From Zonotrichia leucophrys gambelii (taxonomy: Eukaryota; Chordata; Aves; Passeriformes; Passerellidae): a stretch of DNA of 64,000 bases. Positions 42,881 through 54,494 of the stretch are shown piece after piece. The notes under the pieces are model-generated. The model made no database searches. It was given only the letters and a program-made list of their open reading frames with translations, and was not told the origin of the DNA. Made by a program: the position numbers and the translations under genes. The stretch spans positions 27,983,357 to 28,047,356 of the forward strand of contig NC_088178.1 of NCBI RefSeq assembly GCF_028769735.1, written 5' to 3'. Position 1 is the stretch's first letter. Each line of letters starts with the position of its first letter.

Positions 42881-43675
42881 GTCTTTCTGCGGGAAGACAT
42901 CCTGTCTCACTATGTGTCTGCATCGTGCGTCTCACACGGGGCCAGCCTGCAGCTCCCAGGGCACGAAGGACTGGGCTGTCACCCACAAACTTTCTGCCAC
43001 CACTGGGTGCTCTCACGTGCTGTAGAAAAACAGAGCATGCCCAGTACGTTGATTGTTTTCAAAATTGACTCAGCAAAGCTCTAAGCTCATGATACTTGTG
43101 GAAAAAAGCTCAATCCCCTTTAACTAGCACAGAACACCAGAGTTGGGCTGGGGCTGGGTGGGATGGGGAAGGCAGAGGGTCCACAGCCCACTGGCTGGGG
43201 CATTCCCCTGCTGGAGAGCTGTTGGGACACTTGTGACATTTACCCGTAGTGTGTCCTGCTCCTGCCGCATGTCAAGTAAGGGCAGGAGACGGTGTAAGAG
43301 AAGCAGTAGGATCAGGGTGACCTCGTGCCCGGGGCAGAGATCAGGGATGTCCCTGAGGATGACCTCTTGCCGTCCTGATCTCTTCTTATCTGCCCAGGTT
43401 GAAATGCAGCTGCTTGGCTGACTTGCTGCTACCTGGGAAGGCAGCTCTGCTACCTCTGGGCAAGGAAAGGAAAGTAAGTGAGACTCAGGCATCTCAAAGG
43501 CTTTGGGAGCCATGAATAATCCTTCCAGCTTCTAGACTCTGCTATTATCAGAGTCTCACTGCCCTCCTGGCTCCTGGATGCTCCAAACATGGAGTATTTT
43601 GGCATCATGGAATCTTTAGAAATGGGCAAAATGGCTAGCAGCAGCATGCAGAGCCCTCCTGGGGCTGAGTGCACT

Positions 43676-43942
43676 TCATAGAATGGTTTGGGTTGGAAGG
43701 AATCTTAAAGCCCATCCATGGGCAGGGAGACCTTCCACTAGGCCAGGTAACTCCACACCCTGTCCATCCTGGCCTTTAACACTTCCAGGAATGCAGCATC
43801 CACAGCTTCCCTGGGCATCCTGTACCAGTGCCTCATCACCCTCATAGTGAAGAATTGCTTCTGAAGATCTAATCTAAATTTCTCCTCTTTTAATTTACAA
43901 CTGTTTCCCCTTTTCCTATCACTATCTGCTTGTGTGGAAAAA
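43676..43942 (-). mobile_element. CR1 LINE, 3' fragment (antisense)
   Basis: CATAGAATGGTTTGGGTTGG starts the reverse-complement CR1 3' end. CCATGGGCAGGGAGACC, CCTGGCCTTTAACACTTCC, ATCTAATCTAAATTTC and TTTCCTATCACTATCTGC follow in order. Part of the usual CCAACCCCCCTGCC segment is missing near 43717, a small internal deletion. Confidence 0.93.
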
Positions 43943-44384
43943 TAAAAAACAACCCCAAACACTTCCACAGCTCTATGCCAAGGCAGAATTTTTATCCAGG
44001 GATTTTGTGGTATTTTTCATCTGTACTAAGTGTAGGGGAGTCAAACATTTTCAGGTGGTGTCAGTCTGTAATGCTGAGCCAAGAAAGGCTGTCCTTTGGG
44101 TAGTTAATGCATCTCAAACCTGCTGGTAGAATATAAAGTTTTAAACATTATTAATGCTTTAGCAGAGACCTCAGGAAGCATTCATACTCCCCTCTTCATT
44201 TTGCTTTCATGCAGGATGGTGCCTGGGGTGAAAGTATTTCACAGAGTTGGGAAAAGGGCATCAAAAGTGCTTGTGTCTGCCAGGCACTGAGAATATTTTA
44301 TTCTTTCATTGGTGTGGCTCGAGTTCAGCTCCTGGATCCTGCTCACTGGGTTGTTTTGATGTGTTTCACTTTCTGAAAATAGCA

Positions 44385-44560
44385 ATAGTTTTGGAACAGG
44401 CTGCCCAGGGAAGTGGTGGAATCACCATCCCTGGAAGTGTTCAAAAACCATGTCGGATGTGGTGCTTGGGGACATGGGTTAGTGGTGGGCTTGGCAGAGC
44501 TGGAGGAACAGTTGGACTCAATGATCTTAGAGGGCTTTTCCAACCTTAATGATTCCATGA
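44385..44560 (+). mobile_element. CR1 LINE, short 3' fragment (sense) with target-site duplication
   Basis: TTGGAACAGGCTGCCCAGGG starts a 5'-truncated CR1 that runs through CTTGGCAGAGCTGGAGGAAC and TTTTCCAACCTTAATGATTCC. The 14-base word TTCTGAAAATAGCA occurs exactly on both sides (44371-44384 and 44561-44574), so the insertion boundaries can be read directly. Confidence 0.93.
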
Positions 44561-44574
44561 TTCTGAAAATAGCA

Positions 44575-46357
44575 TTGAGTCATGGCCAGATTAGGGATGC
44601 TCATCCCCTGCACCTCTTACGTGCCTCTGGAAGCCTTCTCTGCACAGATCCTCAGCGTGCCAGCCCAGCCCATGCCCCAGGGGGAATGTGGCTGCATGTC
44701 CCCAGGGCATTCTGGCCACCCTGCCTGGTGCACCCCAGGCCCCAGCTGCAGTCCCTGCAGCCACGTCCCCCACAGCTCCCAGATTATCCCGCTGCATGGC
44801 GTGCGAGGCACGAGCAAACCTGCGACAGAGACATGGGATGGCAGGATGGGACAGCTGATTTTAATTATTTTATATATAAATAACTTGCAGATAATTTGCA
44901 AGTTTGGCAATAGCTGCCGGCGCAGCAATGTGACCTTGTTACTCTTACCCCATTCCTCCGGGTGTTTGTCTCACTCACTTGTTTTTCCGTGTCTTAAATT
45001 AGATTGCAAGTGGTCAGGGAAGGGGCTGGGGCCACCCCTGCCCTGCACAGCCCCACGATCCCACAGCAGCAACAACAACAACAAATAGGGATAAGACATG
45101 GATTTGGGATCTGCTGATCCCTGGGGATATGAAAGCCCCAAGTGCTGTGTTTTTCCCTGGGACGGTGGGGTCAGTCCCCATCCTCCAGCTCCACGTGAGG
45201 CTCTTTGCTGGCGGCCAGGCACAAAGCGGGGGCTGCCACATCATTCCAGAGGGATGTAGGGATGAGGAGGGGGACGGGTGTCCTGGATTTTAGCACTTTG
45301 GGGAGTTTATTAGTGTTGACAGTGTGTGAACTTGACATCCTTTGTAATAATGCGGTTTTAAAATCTGCATTATTCATGCGCGCTGTTTGAATACAGGCCC
45401 ACTGTGTAAGTTCGGGAGGAAAATTAATTAAATAAATGTCAGCATCCTTGAAGAGCACGTGAGATTTCACATTGCAGGATAACAGCTCTGGCTGCTTTAA
45501 CCACCAAAGGGAGTAAAGGGTGCGAAGGGGAAGATGTGCACTTAGGTGAATAGACTTTCCCTCACTGATTCCTGAGGAAAGATGAAAAGATAGAAAGAAA
45601 TCAGTCCAGGCACACAGATCACTAATATTTCATATTTTTATTATTAATTGTCATTTGTTCTACTATTTATTTACATACACTGGATAGTTCTGAATTATTT
45701 TATCCCAGGGAGCACCCATTTACTCTTAGGTTAAGGTTTAAAATTAAAGCATAGAGCAGATGGCTGGGGATGCACTGGCTGGGGAAACCAGACAACCGCA
45801 CCAGTGGGTGGAAAGGGAATTGCATCCATGAATATTTGCAAGAGTAACGGATAGTTATAAAAGTTGTGTTTCTGCTGAAGCACCCAGCAAAGGATGATGG
45901 AGCAAACACTGCCAGATGAACATGAAATCAGTATTTAAAGTGAAGCTTCTAGGTGTTTTTAGGGAGGAGGACTTGCCTTTAATTTTGTAGCAGGAGGTTG
46001 CACCTTTCTAGGCTTTCCAGGCAGAACTGACCAGGGATGCTTTTTGAACACAGTGCTCCTGCAGAGCAGGAAGAGGCAAAAGAGTAGGCATTGCAAGGGA
46101 AAATGCTTTGTAGTTAAAAAGTAGGAAAAGAAGGAAAATTCTGCTTGTAAGGTCAAATCAACACTTTGTTCTGGTCACTGTAGTTGTTCTCAGAAGGAGG
46201 GGAACAACTTCCATCTTGCTGGAGGAAGGTGATGGTTATCACTGAGCTCTTACTTTGTACTCTTACAAGCACCTGACTTTCTTGGGGCTTGGTGTTTACC
46301 CTCCAAATTCTTTAATACCTATGTGCAGGATCTTCCCAGTAAAGTGTGTTCAGTAAA
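44575..46357. other. Intron 2 segment with (CAA)n and an AT-rich block
   Basis: A (CAA)n run lies at 45067-45085. Between about 45340 and 45480 an AT-rich stretch with ATTCATGCGCGC and AATTAATTAAAT looks element-like. Frames at 44413-45088 overlap on both strands and are not called. Confidence 0.45.
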
Positions 46358-46590
46358 ATTCTAGAATCCCAGAATGGTTTGGAGTGGAAGAGATCTTAAA
46401 ACCCATCCTATTCCACCCCCTGCCATGGGCAGGGATACTTTCCAATATCCCAGGTTGGCCCTGTCCAGCCTAGCCTTGGACACACCCAGGGATGGGGCAG
46501 CCACAGGGCCTCTGGATAACCTGTGCCAGGACCTTAATATCTTCAAAAGGAAGAAATTTCTGTTAAATGGGAGAAGCCTTTCTTCCAAAG
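46358..46590 (-). mobile_element. CR1 LINE, 3' fragment (antisense)
   Basis: ATTCTAGAATCCCAGAATGG is the reverse CR1 tail. CCCCCTGCCATGGGCAGGG, CAGCCTAGCCTTGGACAC and GATGGGGCAGCCACAG follow. 5' truncated at about 46590. Confidence 0.92.
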
Positions 46591-47426
46591 TGAGCAGGGC
46601 AGGGCACTAAAGGTCTGCATTGATGTGAGGATCAGGAGCTGCTCTTGAGGTGGGTGCAGCGAGTGGCTGGGATGGTTTGTGGTACACTGCACCTGTGAAA
46701 TAAATCAGAAAAAAAGGAATTGGGAGTGCCACAGTGATTGTGCACAGGTCTACTCCCAAAGTCAAGTGTACATAAAGTCCTTGCAGCACTCCAGTGATTT
46801 TGAATTGCTTGACATTGTGGGAGCGCTCCAATCTCGGTCTCTTTGAACCTCAAGAGCCTCGGTGTTATCTGAAGCACAGAATCATTTTATAACCCAGGCA
46901 AACAACATCCTCACCTCCCAGGTTTGATTGTGGGGATGTGTGGTTACACACACCCATGCTCACAGTTAATGCACAGAGCGGGGGGAGAGGGAGGAATCCG
47001 TGCCAGCAGGAGAGCCCAGAATGCGCTTTTCCCACTAATACTGAGAAGCAACAAAATCAGATTGCAGCCCATGAATGTCCTGTCACTGAGAAAGGGGAGT
47101 TTAGAAATAGCCCCACAGATAAAGGAGGGCATTTATCCCCACGATTGTTTGGCAGAAAAAGCAATTTCCATAGTCTGCTGATGGTCAGTCGGGAACGTGC
47201 TGCAAGGGGCCCGCAGTTGTCTCGGATGGAGCTGACGGTTTTACTGGCCGAGTTTTGTTTCAACTTAATGAAGTAAGTACTTTGCCTGCGTCCAGGCGCT
47301 GACGGGGAAGGTTTGTAAACTCCTCGCCTTTGTTGGGGTGACTGAAGTATTTTTTTCTTCTTTTTAACCAGCCATTTTTGTTTCTTCTCAAATTCGTTGC
47401 CATAGACAAAGGGTGCGTTTACTGTT
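46591..47426. other. Intron 2 segment, unique sequence
   Basis: A donor-like GTAAGT lies at 47271-47276 after a fairly open stretch, but no matching acceptor or recognisable peptide was found. No transposon is recognised. Confidence 0.45.
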
Positions 47427-47471
47427 AAAAAAAAAAAAAAAAAAAAAAAAAAGAAGGAAGGAAGAAAAAGG
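47427..47471 (+). repeat. Poly(A) 26 followed by (GAAG)n
   Basis: Twenty-six A run into imperfect GAAG repeats. This could be a decayed retroposon tail, but no body is recognised upstream. The antisense 235-codon frame at 47057-47764 reads straight through it, so that frame is not a gene. Confidence 0.9.
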
Positions 47472-47939
47472 CTTTGAACCTGGTTTGCATCTTGAGTCCT
47501 GAAAAGCCCATTTTTTATGCAGGGGAAGAAGAGAGCCTTAGAAAAGGCAGGAGGCAGGGACGGAGGCGAGGGGGTGGGGAGCCGGAGATTTATGGCCCTT
47601 TGAAGACAGCTTTTCTGCCCAGCATCCTGCCCGGGTGCCGTGGGCTGCAGGGCTGGGACCAGGCTGGAACCTGCCCCTCGCCAGGAGCCAGACCCAGCAG
47701 GGACCCAATGGGGACACAGGTCCTGCCAGATCCCCAGGACCTCCCAGGGCCACTGATCCCACACCCACCTCAGCCAGCGCGGATGTTTAGTTTGAGATCA
47801 TCACACAGCCTGAGGTTTTTGAGGTTGTTTTGCTTTTTTTAACTTGATGTGGGAGCGGTAGTTTGATACCAGCCTGTGCTGGAGCACAGCAGCCTGCCAG
47901 TGCTCCAGGAGAGGGGCGCATGGGCAGCCCGAATCCTGC

Positions 47940-48740
47940 CCGGCAATACAATAATAATTGAAGATATTTAAAAATGTATGTATCTTCCATCTTTCCCATA
48001 TGGGCTCCTTAGGCAACATGACCTTATGTGGCCATTATCTGACCTCTCTTACACTTGGATTACTAGGTACAAAGCAAATTTATGGTTGTTTATTCTCTCC
48101 TCCTATCAGCTATTAGTGCCTAATCATATGGTCTATCGATCAAGTGATTAATCGCCTGCCTAAAGAGGCAGCAGGTCCCGGGGAATGCTGCACTGCACCA
48201 GCCTGAACTTCAACCTCTTATACAAACCGGCGGAGTGAAGGCATTAGTCACTGCCTGCAGCCCGGGGCTGGAATGCCGCGGGAACGCCAGGAGGTAAAGC
48301 CCCCGGCTTTCTTCAGCAGCCGACTTTGTATTTCCCTTTCTTAATGGATAAAACTCCACCTAACCGAGCGGGCATACAGTTGTAAATGGGATGATTTCCA
48401 ATGCATCCTATAAATAATGATCAAAGAGGAAAATATGTGGGCCTTATTACAACAGTGCCCGCTAGTGCTGCTATAATTAAGGGTCTGTCAGCATTTCTAT
48501 TATAAACCCTTATTTTCAAGGGTTTATAACTCGGCCATAAAATTTTGCTCTGGCTGAGACTTGGCATAAAACGTCCCAGCATGTGACCAGTTTTTCTTGT
48601 TACCAAATTGTTAAAAACCTAGCGATCAGCCCCGTTTTAGTTATAACAACATCCAAGCACCTTTGTGTTTCAGAACCACTTTTACTTCTTAAACAAGCCG
48701 CTTACTATTAAATCAAAATTAGCATTTGAAATCAAAAGTA
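47940..48740. promoter_or_regulatory. Long AT-rich motif block with 12-bp hairpin
   Basis: This 800-base repeat-free block contains TAATCATATGG, ATCGATCAAGTGATTAATCG, TAATGATCAAAGAGG (TCF/LEF-like) and a perfect 12-bp inverted repeat, TTATAAACCCTT (48500-48511) with AAGGGTTTATAA (48518-48529), separated by ATTTTC. The GTTTATAA word resembles HOX/CDX cores. A small CpG-bearing patch lies inside (48225-48310). This mixture is typical of conserved developmental enhancers, but conservation was not measured. Confidence 0.35.
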
Positions 48741-51700
48741 CGCACTGAGCCTCTCTGCTCTTTATTTTAACCAGCCCTAAAAAAGGAGCATGTTATTCCC
48801 TTCTGCCTGGGGTTAAGTTGATGGCACCCATGCTGTTGCCATCATCAGGACAAGCTGTGGCTGGAATCTTGGAAGGGTCTTCCAGGGATGCAGGGCTGGC
48901 CTTGGGTCCTTGGCCTGTCCAGCTTTGCAGGGCTTCCCCACGTGCTCAAAGCTGCAATTATTAAAAGCAGTGGGCTGATTTCAGCCATCAGGGATGCTGT
49001 ATAAATCCAGAGTACTGCAAATGGGTGCCCTGTACGCTCCGGTTTAGCCAGAGTTCCTGACCTGCCTTAAGTGGATTTATTCCTCCATGATCCATGCACG
49101 TTAACTCCTGCTAATGAGAATTATGGCTTAGTCCAAGGGGGGAATCTAGAGTTCAGTTTGAGTGAAACTGAGGGAACTTCACTCTAAGAACACATACTAA
49201 ATTTTAAAAATGAAAGGTTGCCATACCTGTACCTCTCTGGTTTCAACGGGAGTATGTTCCAGTTCCAGAAACATGTCCTTGATTTGTTAGCAAAGGACAG
49301 CAAGTTGGCTCAAAAAGATGCAGCCACTTAAAAACATTGATTCTCCCAGGACAACACGCCAAAATGCAGAAATAAATTAAACATAAGCAGATGCTGTACC
49401 TCCTTTCCATTTTTGGCTAGCACGTCCCATTGTGGGACTACTAGTGGGACAACTGAGAATGACTGACATTTACTCAAACTTAAGGCCTTATTGGACTGTC
49501 CTGGCAGAAGTGACAAAAATTCAGGCTTGTGCTAGTATTAAATCTGAATATTTCACATCAGTATAGTTTATCTTCCATACCAGTTTTATACTATTTCTCT
49601 GTTTTAAAAGGACCTGATCAAGTTTGCTAACATCATTTTAGATTTTCAAAGGAGCACTAGGAAAATATGGACCCAACTCCTATTGAAAATCCCCATCTCA
49701 AAACTCCCCCTGCAGAGTTCCTACCCTGGCAAGGATCCCACAGCTAAGCTCTTTCCATTTCCAGAAAAATCATTGAGCTGAGGCTAAGAACACTCATCTG
49801 GTGCCTGTGGAGTGTATTGTCTGAATATAAACACAATGATTCTGGAGCAGGGAAAGAGCTTGCGACTTAAATGGATTTACACTGGCTAAGAACCTGGTCT
49901 TCCACACTCGACTTCTGACATTACTTGAAAGTAAACATTGAGCTCAACTATTTTGTGATTTACACGGTGGTTTAAGATGCGTGCAGGGACCAGGCAGTTG
50001 CTCTTACCGTGAGCCTCACCAGGTTTGATGTTTTCCTTAAGGTTCCAGGTTAACCAAAAATTTCCATGTGTATCTCAGCTGCCATAGAAAAAAAAAAAAA
50101 AAAAGAAAAAAGATGAAAGCTTGAGTTTCTGACTCTTGAGAAAAGCCTGAAAATGTTCCTCGTCTGCACTTTAACGGCTCAGAAAGCAGAAGGCAAAGAG
50201 AAAAAAAGGAGTTTGAAAATGCCATGCTTTCTGAGATGTGACATATGCTTTTGCTGTGCTCGGGGTTGGCAGGAGGCGCTGCATGGTGGATGCAGCCCCG
50301 GCAGAAAGCAGGTGTGGGAGCCCGAGCGAGCGGCGCTCCCCGCGCTCCGCTGGAGCCGGAGCCATCCAGTCGCTCCTCCTCTCTCCTGGGCCCCACTGAG
50401 CAGCAGATTGTCTGCAGGAGATGGGATAAATGCTTGTGGATGTGCCCTGAAATCGTCGTGTTGGGTGGTTGAAATGGGAGCCCCTACTGAAGGGCTCGTG
50501 CTGTTACGCTGTGGTGACAAGTCATGAGTAGGGTTGTGTGTCCTAGGGCTGCAGGAGGGCCAAAAAACCCAGGACAGAAATAAATCCACCTGCTGGGCAA
50601 GCCAAAACTCTCACTTAATTGCTCTGCAGGCCAAACACTGTGGGTGAGTGGTTTTTGGGCTGACACTGGTGACCCAGGTGCTCCTCCAGCCTGGCACAGC
50701 ATGAAATTGGATGTGGTTCTAGGTTCCCAGGGAATCCCCCATGGGCTGTGCCAGCCCCAAAGGGGCAGATTCTTCTCCAGCCTGGGGTTTGGCTGATGGA
50801 GGAGCGTGTGTGCCCCGGGATCCATGGGGACACTCAGGTCACCCTTCACCAGCCTGTCCCTAAGCTGGAGGGGCTCTGCAGTGAGGCTCCTTGAACCTTT
50901 TGGTCCCATCTCTCCAGGAAAATCTGGGACTCCTCGTGCATCCATAGTGTCACTGTGGGCCACTCAGGGACAGAGCAGGACATCCTCTTTGCCCCCTTGT
51001 TCTCACTGAGAGTGTCACTTTACCTAACTTTAACTGAGGGAAGCTTTTCTGCACAGCACATTTTTGGGTTGTATGGCAGAGAAGAGCCTTTTCCATGTGG
51101 CCCTTCTCCATGTGGGCTCCTGCAAACAGAGCACCCAGGGCACAGCCTGGGCAGCTGCAAATTGCCTTTCCAAAGCCATCAAGGGAGTTCTGTGGATTTA
51201 TTCTGGACTGGGAATTCCCTTCCTCCTTGCTCCCTGAGTTCAGGGAATGCTTCTCTCCCTGTGTGAAAAGTGAACTCAAGATTTTACAGGCACTGAATCT
51301 GGCCCCTTAAATATGATCATTTTAAAAAGTTCAGCAAAATCCAGGGGCTGGGGACAGGCGGGGGGGCTGGTGTTCCTTATCGAGGGGAGGAATGATGGGT
51401 TAGCAGCAATTCCTTCCTCGCAGTTAGTCTGGGTACCATTGGAAGCAGAATTTGTCAGTTCTGAAGTGCACAGATTAGAAAGGAATGTGGAATTTGGAAA
51501 CGTGGCAGCTTGTAGCACTGTATGGTTTAAATTAAACCTTTTTTTGGAAAGCAGAATCGCTGTAGGCCACATTTAGGGGGAAAGCAACAGCAGAGAGGGC
51601 TGGCTGTGGTTTTTGCTTTGCTGTGTAACCAGTCCACTTTCTCTTGTTTTAACACAGACTTTTTTTTTTAATTTAAAAAAAAAGAGGAAAAAAATATGCC

Positions 51701-52089
51701 TCTGGCCTCCTTCTGCCCAACCACAGCTTCACTGCTGACCACAAAGAGGAAGCCTGGGGAAGCAGCCATAGGATTAATACCCACTGTCTCTTAACCCAAC
51801 AGGGTGTGAAAACATTTTATAAAACATCTCTTTTTTTATTTTTTTTTCCCCTTTCAGATGGATAGCGTGGCTGGGATTTAGACATCTTGAAACAAGCACA
51901 TGGTTGCTTTTGCCTCGCATTGTGTTCCTCAGAGGGGGGAGGTCCTAAATCATCCTGGCCAGATCTGTTGTTTAAAATCTGTTTACACCCATCTCCAGAG
52001 CTTTCTCCTTGCAAATCATCAACAACTTTGTTGGTCTCGCTGAAATGACAGGAAATACAAAAATGAGTCTGCTGTGAGGGCTGCACGGT
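48741..52089. other. Intron 2 segment, mostly unique
   Basis: An A17 run is at 50088-50104. A GC-rich CpG-bearing patch lies at about 50300-50375, preceded by GGCAGGAGGCGCT (50268-50280), a fair CTCF-core match. Frames across 50153-50963 occur on both strands and look compositional. No transposon is recognised. Confidence 0.45.
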
Positions 52090-52440
52090 GTAGATCTTGA
52101 TCAGTTGGAATATAATTGTTCCTAATGAAATGGAGACGCCTAGCTCTTAACTGAGCAGCCTTTGCTTCTTTAGAAATAATAAGATTAAGATTATGGATTC
52201 TATTAATCATTTGATCAGCTTTATTCATTCATCTTATTTCCTTTACATGCAAAAAACCCCCTGCTCTCTCCATGCCTTTATCTTTTAAGATGATGACATT
52301 TACATATTTCCCGGCGCTGGAACGTCCCGGGCGTAATATACAGATTGCTCCGCTCGGATCTTGTAAACTGACTATTTCCATGTGCTAAGTACTCTCGGTG
52401 ATGAAGATCTTAATAATGTGATTAACTAAATTGTGTCTTT
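52090..52440. promoter_or_regulatory. AT-rich homeodomain-type block upstream of candidate exon
   Basis: Words such as AATATAATTG, CCTAATGAAAT, AATAATAAGATTAAG, TATTAATCATTTGATCAGC and AATGTGATTAAC occur in repeat-free DNA. It ends where a CpG-rich patch begins. Candidate conserved element from texture only. Confidence 0.3.
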
Positions 52441-52467
52441 ATGCTCTTCCTCCCTCCCTCCCTTCCC

Positions 52468-52745
52468 CGCCACGGCCTCCCAGCCGCCGCTGCCGCGCTT
52501 ACCACAAATGGCATCAGCTGCCGGGACGTGCCTGCGGTGGTGACCCCGGTGACAAGGAGGTGTCACATAGCACAGAGCAGAGAGGTCTGCGCGCCTCCGA
52601 GCCGGGGTGCAGTTCAGATGACCTGTGCATTAAGTGAATCTGCTTTCCCGGCGTTACGCGGGATATGTGCCGAAAGCGGGAGTTTGGAAATGTTGAGGGA
52701 ATTATTAGATGAGGAATTTGTTCCTCCGCAGCGTAGCGACAGCAT
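52468..52745. promoter_or_regulatory. CpG-rich patch 0.4 kb upstream of candidate exon
   Basis: About 25 CpGs occur in 280 bases (CCGCCGCTGCCGCG near 52484, GGCGTTACGCGGG near 52651, CGCAGCGTAGCGAC near 52728). A 126-codon plus-strand frame covers it (52441-52821) with no recognisable domain; its last half is acidic/hydrophobic and lies outside the most GC-rich DNA. Possible promoter or enhancer element; not called as a gene. Confidence 0.4.
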
Positions 52746-52995
52746 TGTTATTTCTTGCTTGGATGTGCTGTTGGGAAGGTTTGATTTTGTTGTCATTAGA
52801 GAAATCTCTCTGTTGTTATAACGCGTTCTATGTGTGAAGAAATACAGACATAATGTGTATCTAGTCCATTAAAACACTCTTTCGGAGCCTCCACCTGTGG
52901 CACAGCCTCTCTGTACTGCCTGTATTTTGCTGGGTACTGCTGGTACTTCAATTCCTCTCCTTCTGCCTTGCACAGATTAGTAGTTCCAGAGAGTT

Positions 52996-53010
52996 AAAAA
53001 AAAAAAAAAA
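52996..53010 (+). repeat. Poly(A) run
   Basis: Fifteen A followed by T and A6. Confidence 0.85.
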
Positions 53011-53166
53011 TAAAAAATCCAGAGAAGCAGCAGGTTCTCTCTAACTTCTGTTAGCTGAGCTGGAGAAGTTGCATTGCGTCTTGGATCTTTTTCATCTTGG
53101 TGGAATTATACTGTAACTAATTGAATCCATTGATCACTGTCTTGTTTTTTTCCATCTTCTTCTCAG

Positions 53167-53241
53167 AGGATTCATTTCATAGTGTTCCCTACATCAGTCA
53201 AGAAAATGGCTGCGGTGGAATTACCAGGGTTGATAATAAAG
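53167..53241 (+). CDS. NFIA: Candidate in-frame NFIA cassette exon (75 nt)
   Basis: A strong acceptor (T-rich tract, then CATCTTCTTCTCAG ending at 53166) is followed by 75 open bases and the donor AAAG|GTAATT at 53242. A branch-like GTAACTAA at 53113-53120 lies about 48 bases before the acceptor. Exon 2 ends in phase 1; read in that phase this segment has no stop and, being a multiple of three, returns phase 1. Inclusion would insert 25 residues, EDSFHSVPYISQ then ENGCGGITRVDNK, between the DNA-binding domain (FVHAA) and the acidic/Ser-rich linker. It matches no NFI peptide I know. The open frame alone is weak support (chance about one in three for 24 codons); the combined splice signals are stronger. 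It could be an unused decoy exon. Confidence 0.35.
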
Positions 53242-54476
53242 GTAATTTAGCCCAGTTGAAATTATTTTTTATGTATCTAAGTAGGGTAACACATTTAAAC
53301 GTGCTGCCTTAAATCTTGGGATGAAATACCTGCATGATCTAAGCTGCAGGATCCCGAAATAACTCTTCTCAACAACCACAGAAAATAGGAGTAGCTGATC
53401 AAGGGACCTTTTGCAGCCTGACAATGACCAAACAATAATCAGCAACGTTCATTTGATCAAAGAACTGTCCCAGAGCAGGATAAATAATCTGTGGTTTGTG
53501 CACTTCATGGGACAGGGAGTATTTTTGGATTAGATAGTAAGTGCTTAACAAGCAAGAATAGCGGGAAGTGTTGGGAGAAGCGGTGGGAGCTGGGAGTAGC
53601 TGGTGGTGAGCAGTCTCCTATGATTTGGGTTAGAAATAGGAGCCAAATCTGGCCTCAGCCAGGAGGATTTTACCGAGGATGTCTGCTGGTGGCATTTAGC
53701 TCTTACTAAGTAACAGTTTGGAAAAGGATTCTCCTGCTAGATTAGGGCTGGTCTTGTCAGTAATGCGCAAGACAGGATGTCAGGAGATCCGAGCTGAGGT
53801 CTGCCACAGATTTCCAGCACGATTTAGGTCAAGTTATCTAATCTTGCCTCCTGACACAGTTTCACCCCGAGACAAGGTGACAGGAGAGTTTGTAAAAGGT
53901 TTACTTAACAGAGGCATTTTTACTCTCTCATTCTCACCCAGGTCAAGCTGGATGCGGGAGCAGAGGCGTCTCCTGCTTGCAGAGCCATGGGCGAGCTCCT
54001 TGCTCCTGCTCCCAGAATTCAGCATCCAGCCCTCTGAGGTGACCAGGTCCCTTGGCCAGCAGGGCTCATTCCCAACGGGAGGAACCCCCACTCCCAGCCT
54101 CTCCCTGGCAGCAGCACAGCGGCTGCTGGAGCTGCAGGGCTGCCTACAAGCACATGCCCTTTGCCGAGATCAGCACTTTTTTGGACAATGTATAGTATTT
54201 GCAAATGGGAACTGACAATGGAAGAAATACAGCAGAGTGAAGGGTTTAATATAAAATATTTATACAGTAAAGATCTTTCATCTTTTGTCAGTCACAGGGT
54301 AGGGAAGTGAGGAATGTATTGGGAGTACATTACCAGGAGTATGTTATAAATTAAAATCTCAAATTGAATAATACTGGCTGCTAATGTGTGCAGCGTTGGA
54401 AATGAGTCACTTCTGAATCAATGTAATTTACTGTGCCAGCTGAAAGATATTTACAAAAGAAGGTATCTTCTTCTTG
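53242..54476. other. Intron 2 segment downstream of candidate exon
   Basis: TTTGATCAAA (53452-53461), a palindromic TCF/LEF-type word, lies about 210 bases after the candidate donor. The 165-codon frame at 53718-54215 shows no recognisable domain. No transposon is recognised. Confidence 0.45.
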
Positions 54477-54494
54477 TTTTTTTTTTTTTTTTTT
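54477..54494 (+). repeat. Poly(T) run
   Basis: Eighteen consecutive T. Confidence 0.9.

Noticed and set aside
47057..47764. 235-codon antisense frame
   Set aside because: It runs through a 26-base A homopolymer (a run of Phe in antisense), which a conserved coding gene would not tolerate. No domain is recognised.
51859..51902. Segment after a very long pyrimidine tract ending CCCCTTTCAG
   Set aside because: The phase-1 reading has an early TAG and no good donor follows. The tract is more likely simple low-complexity sequence.
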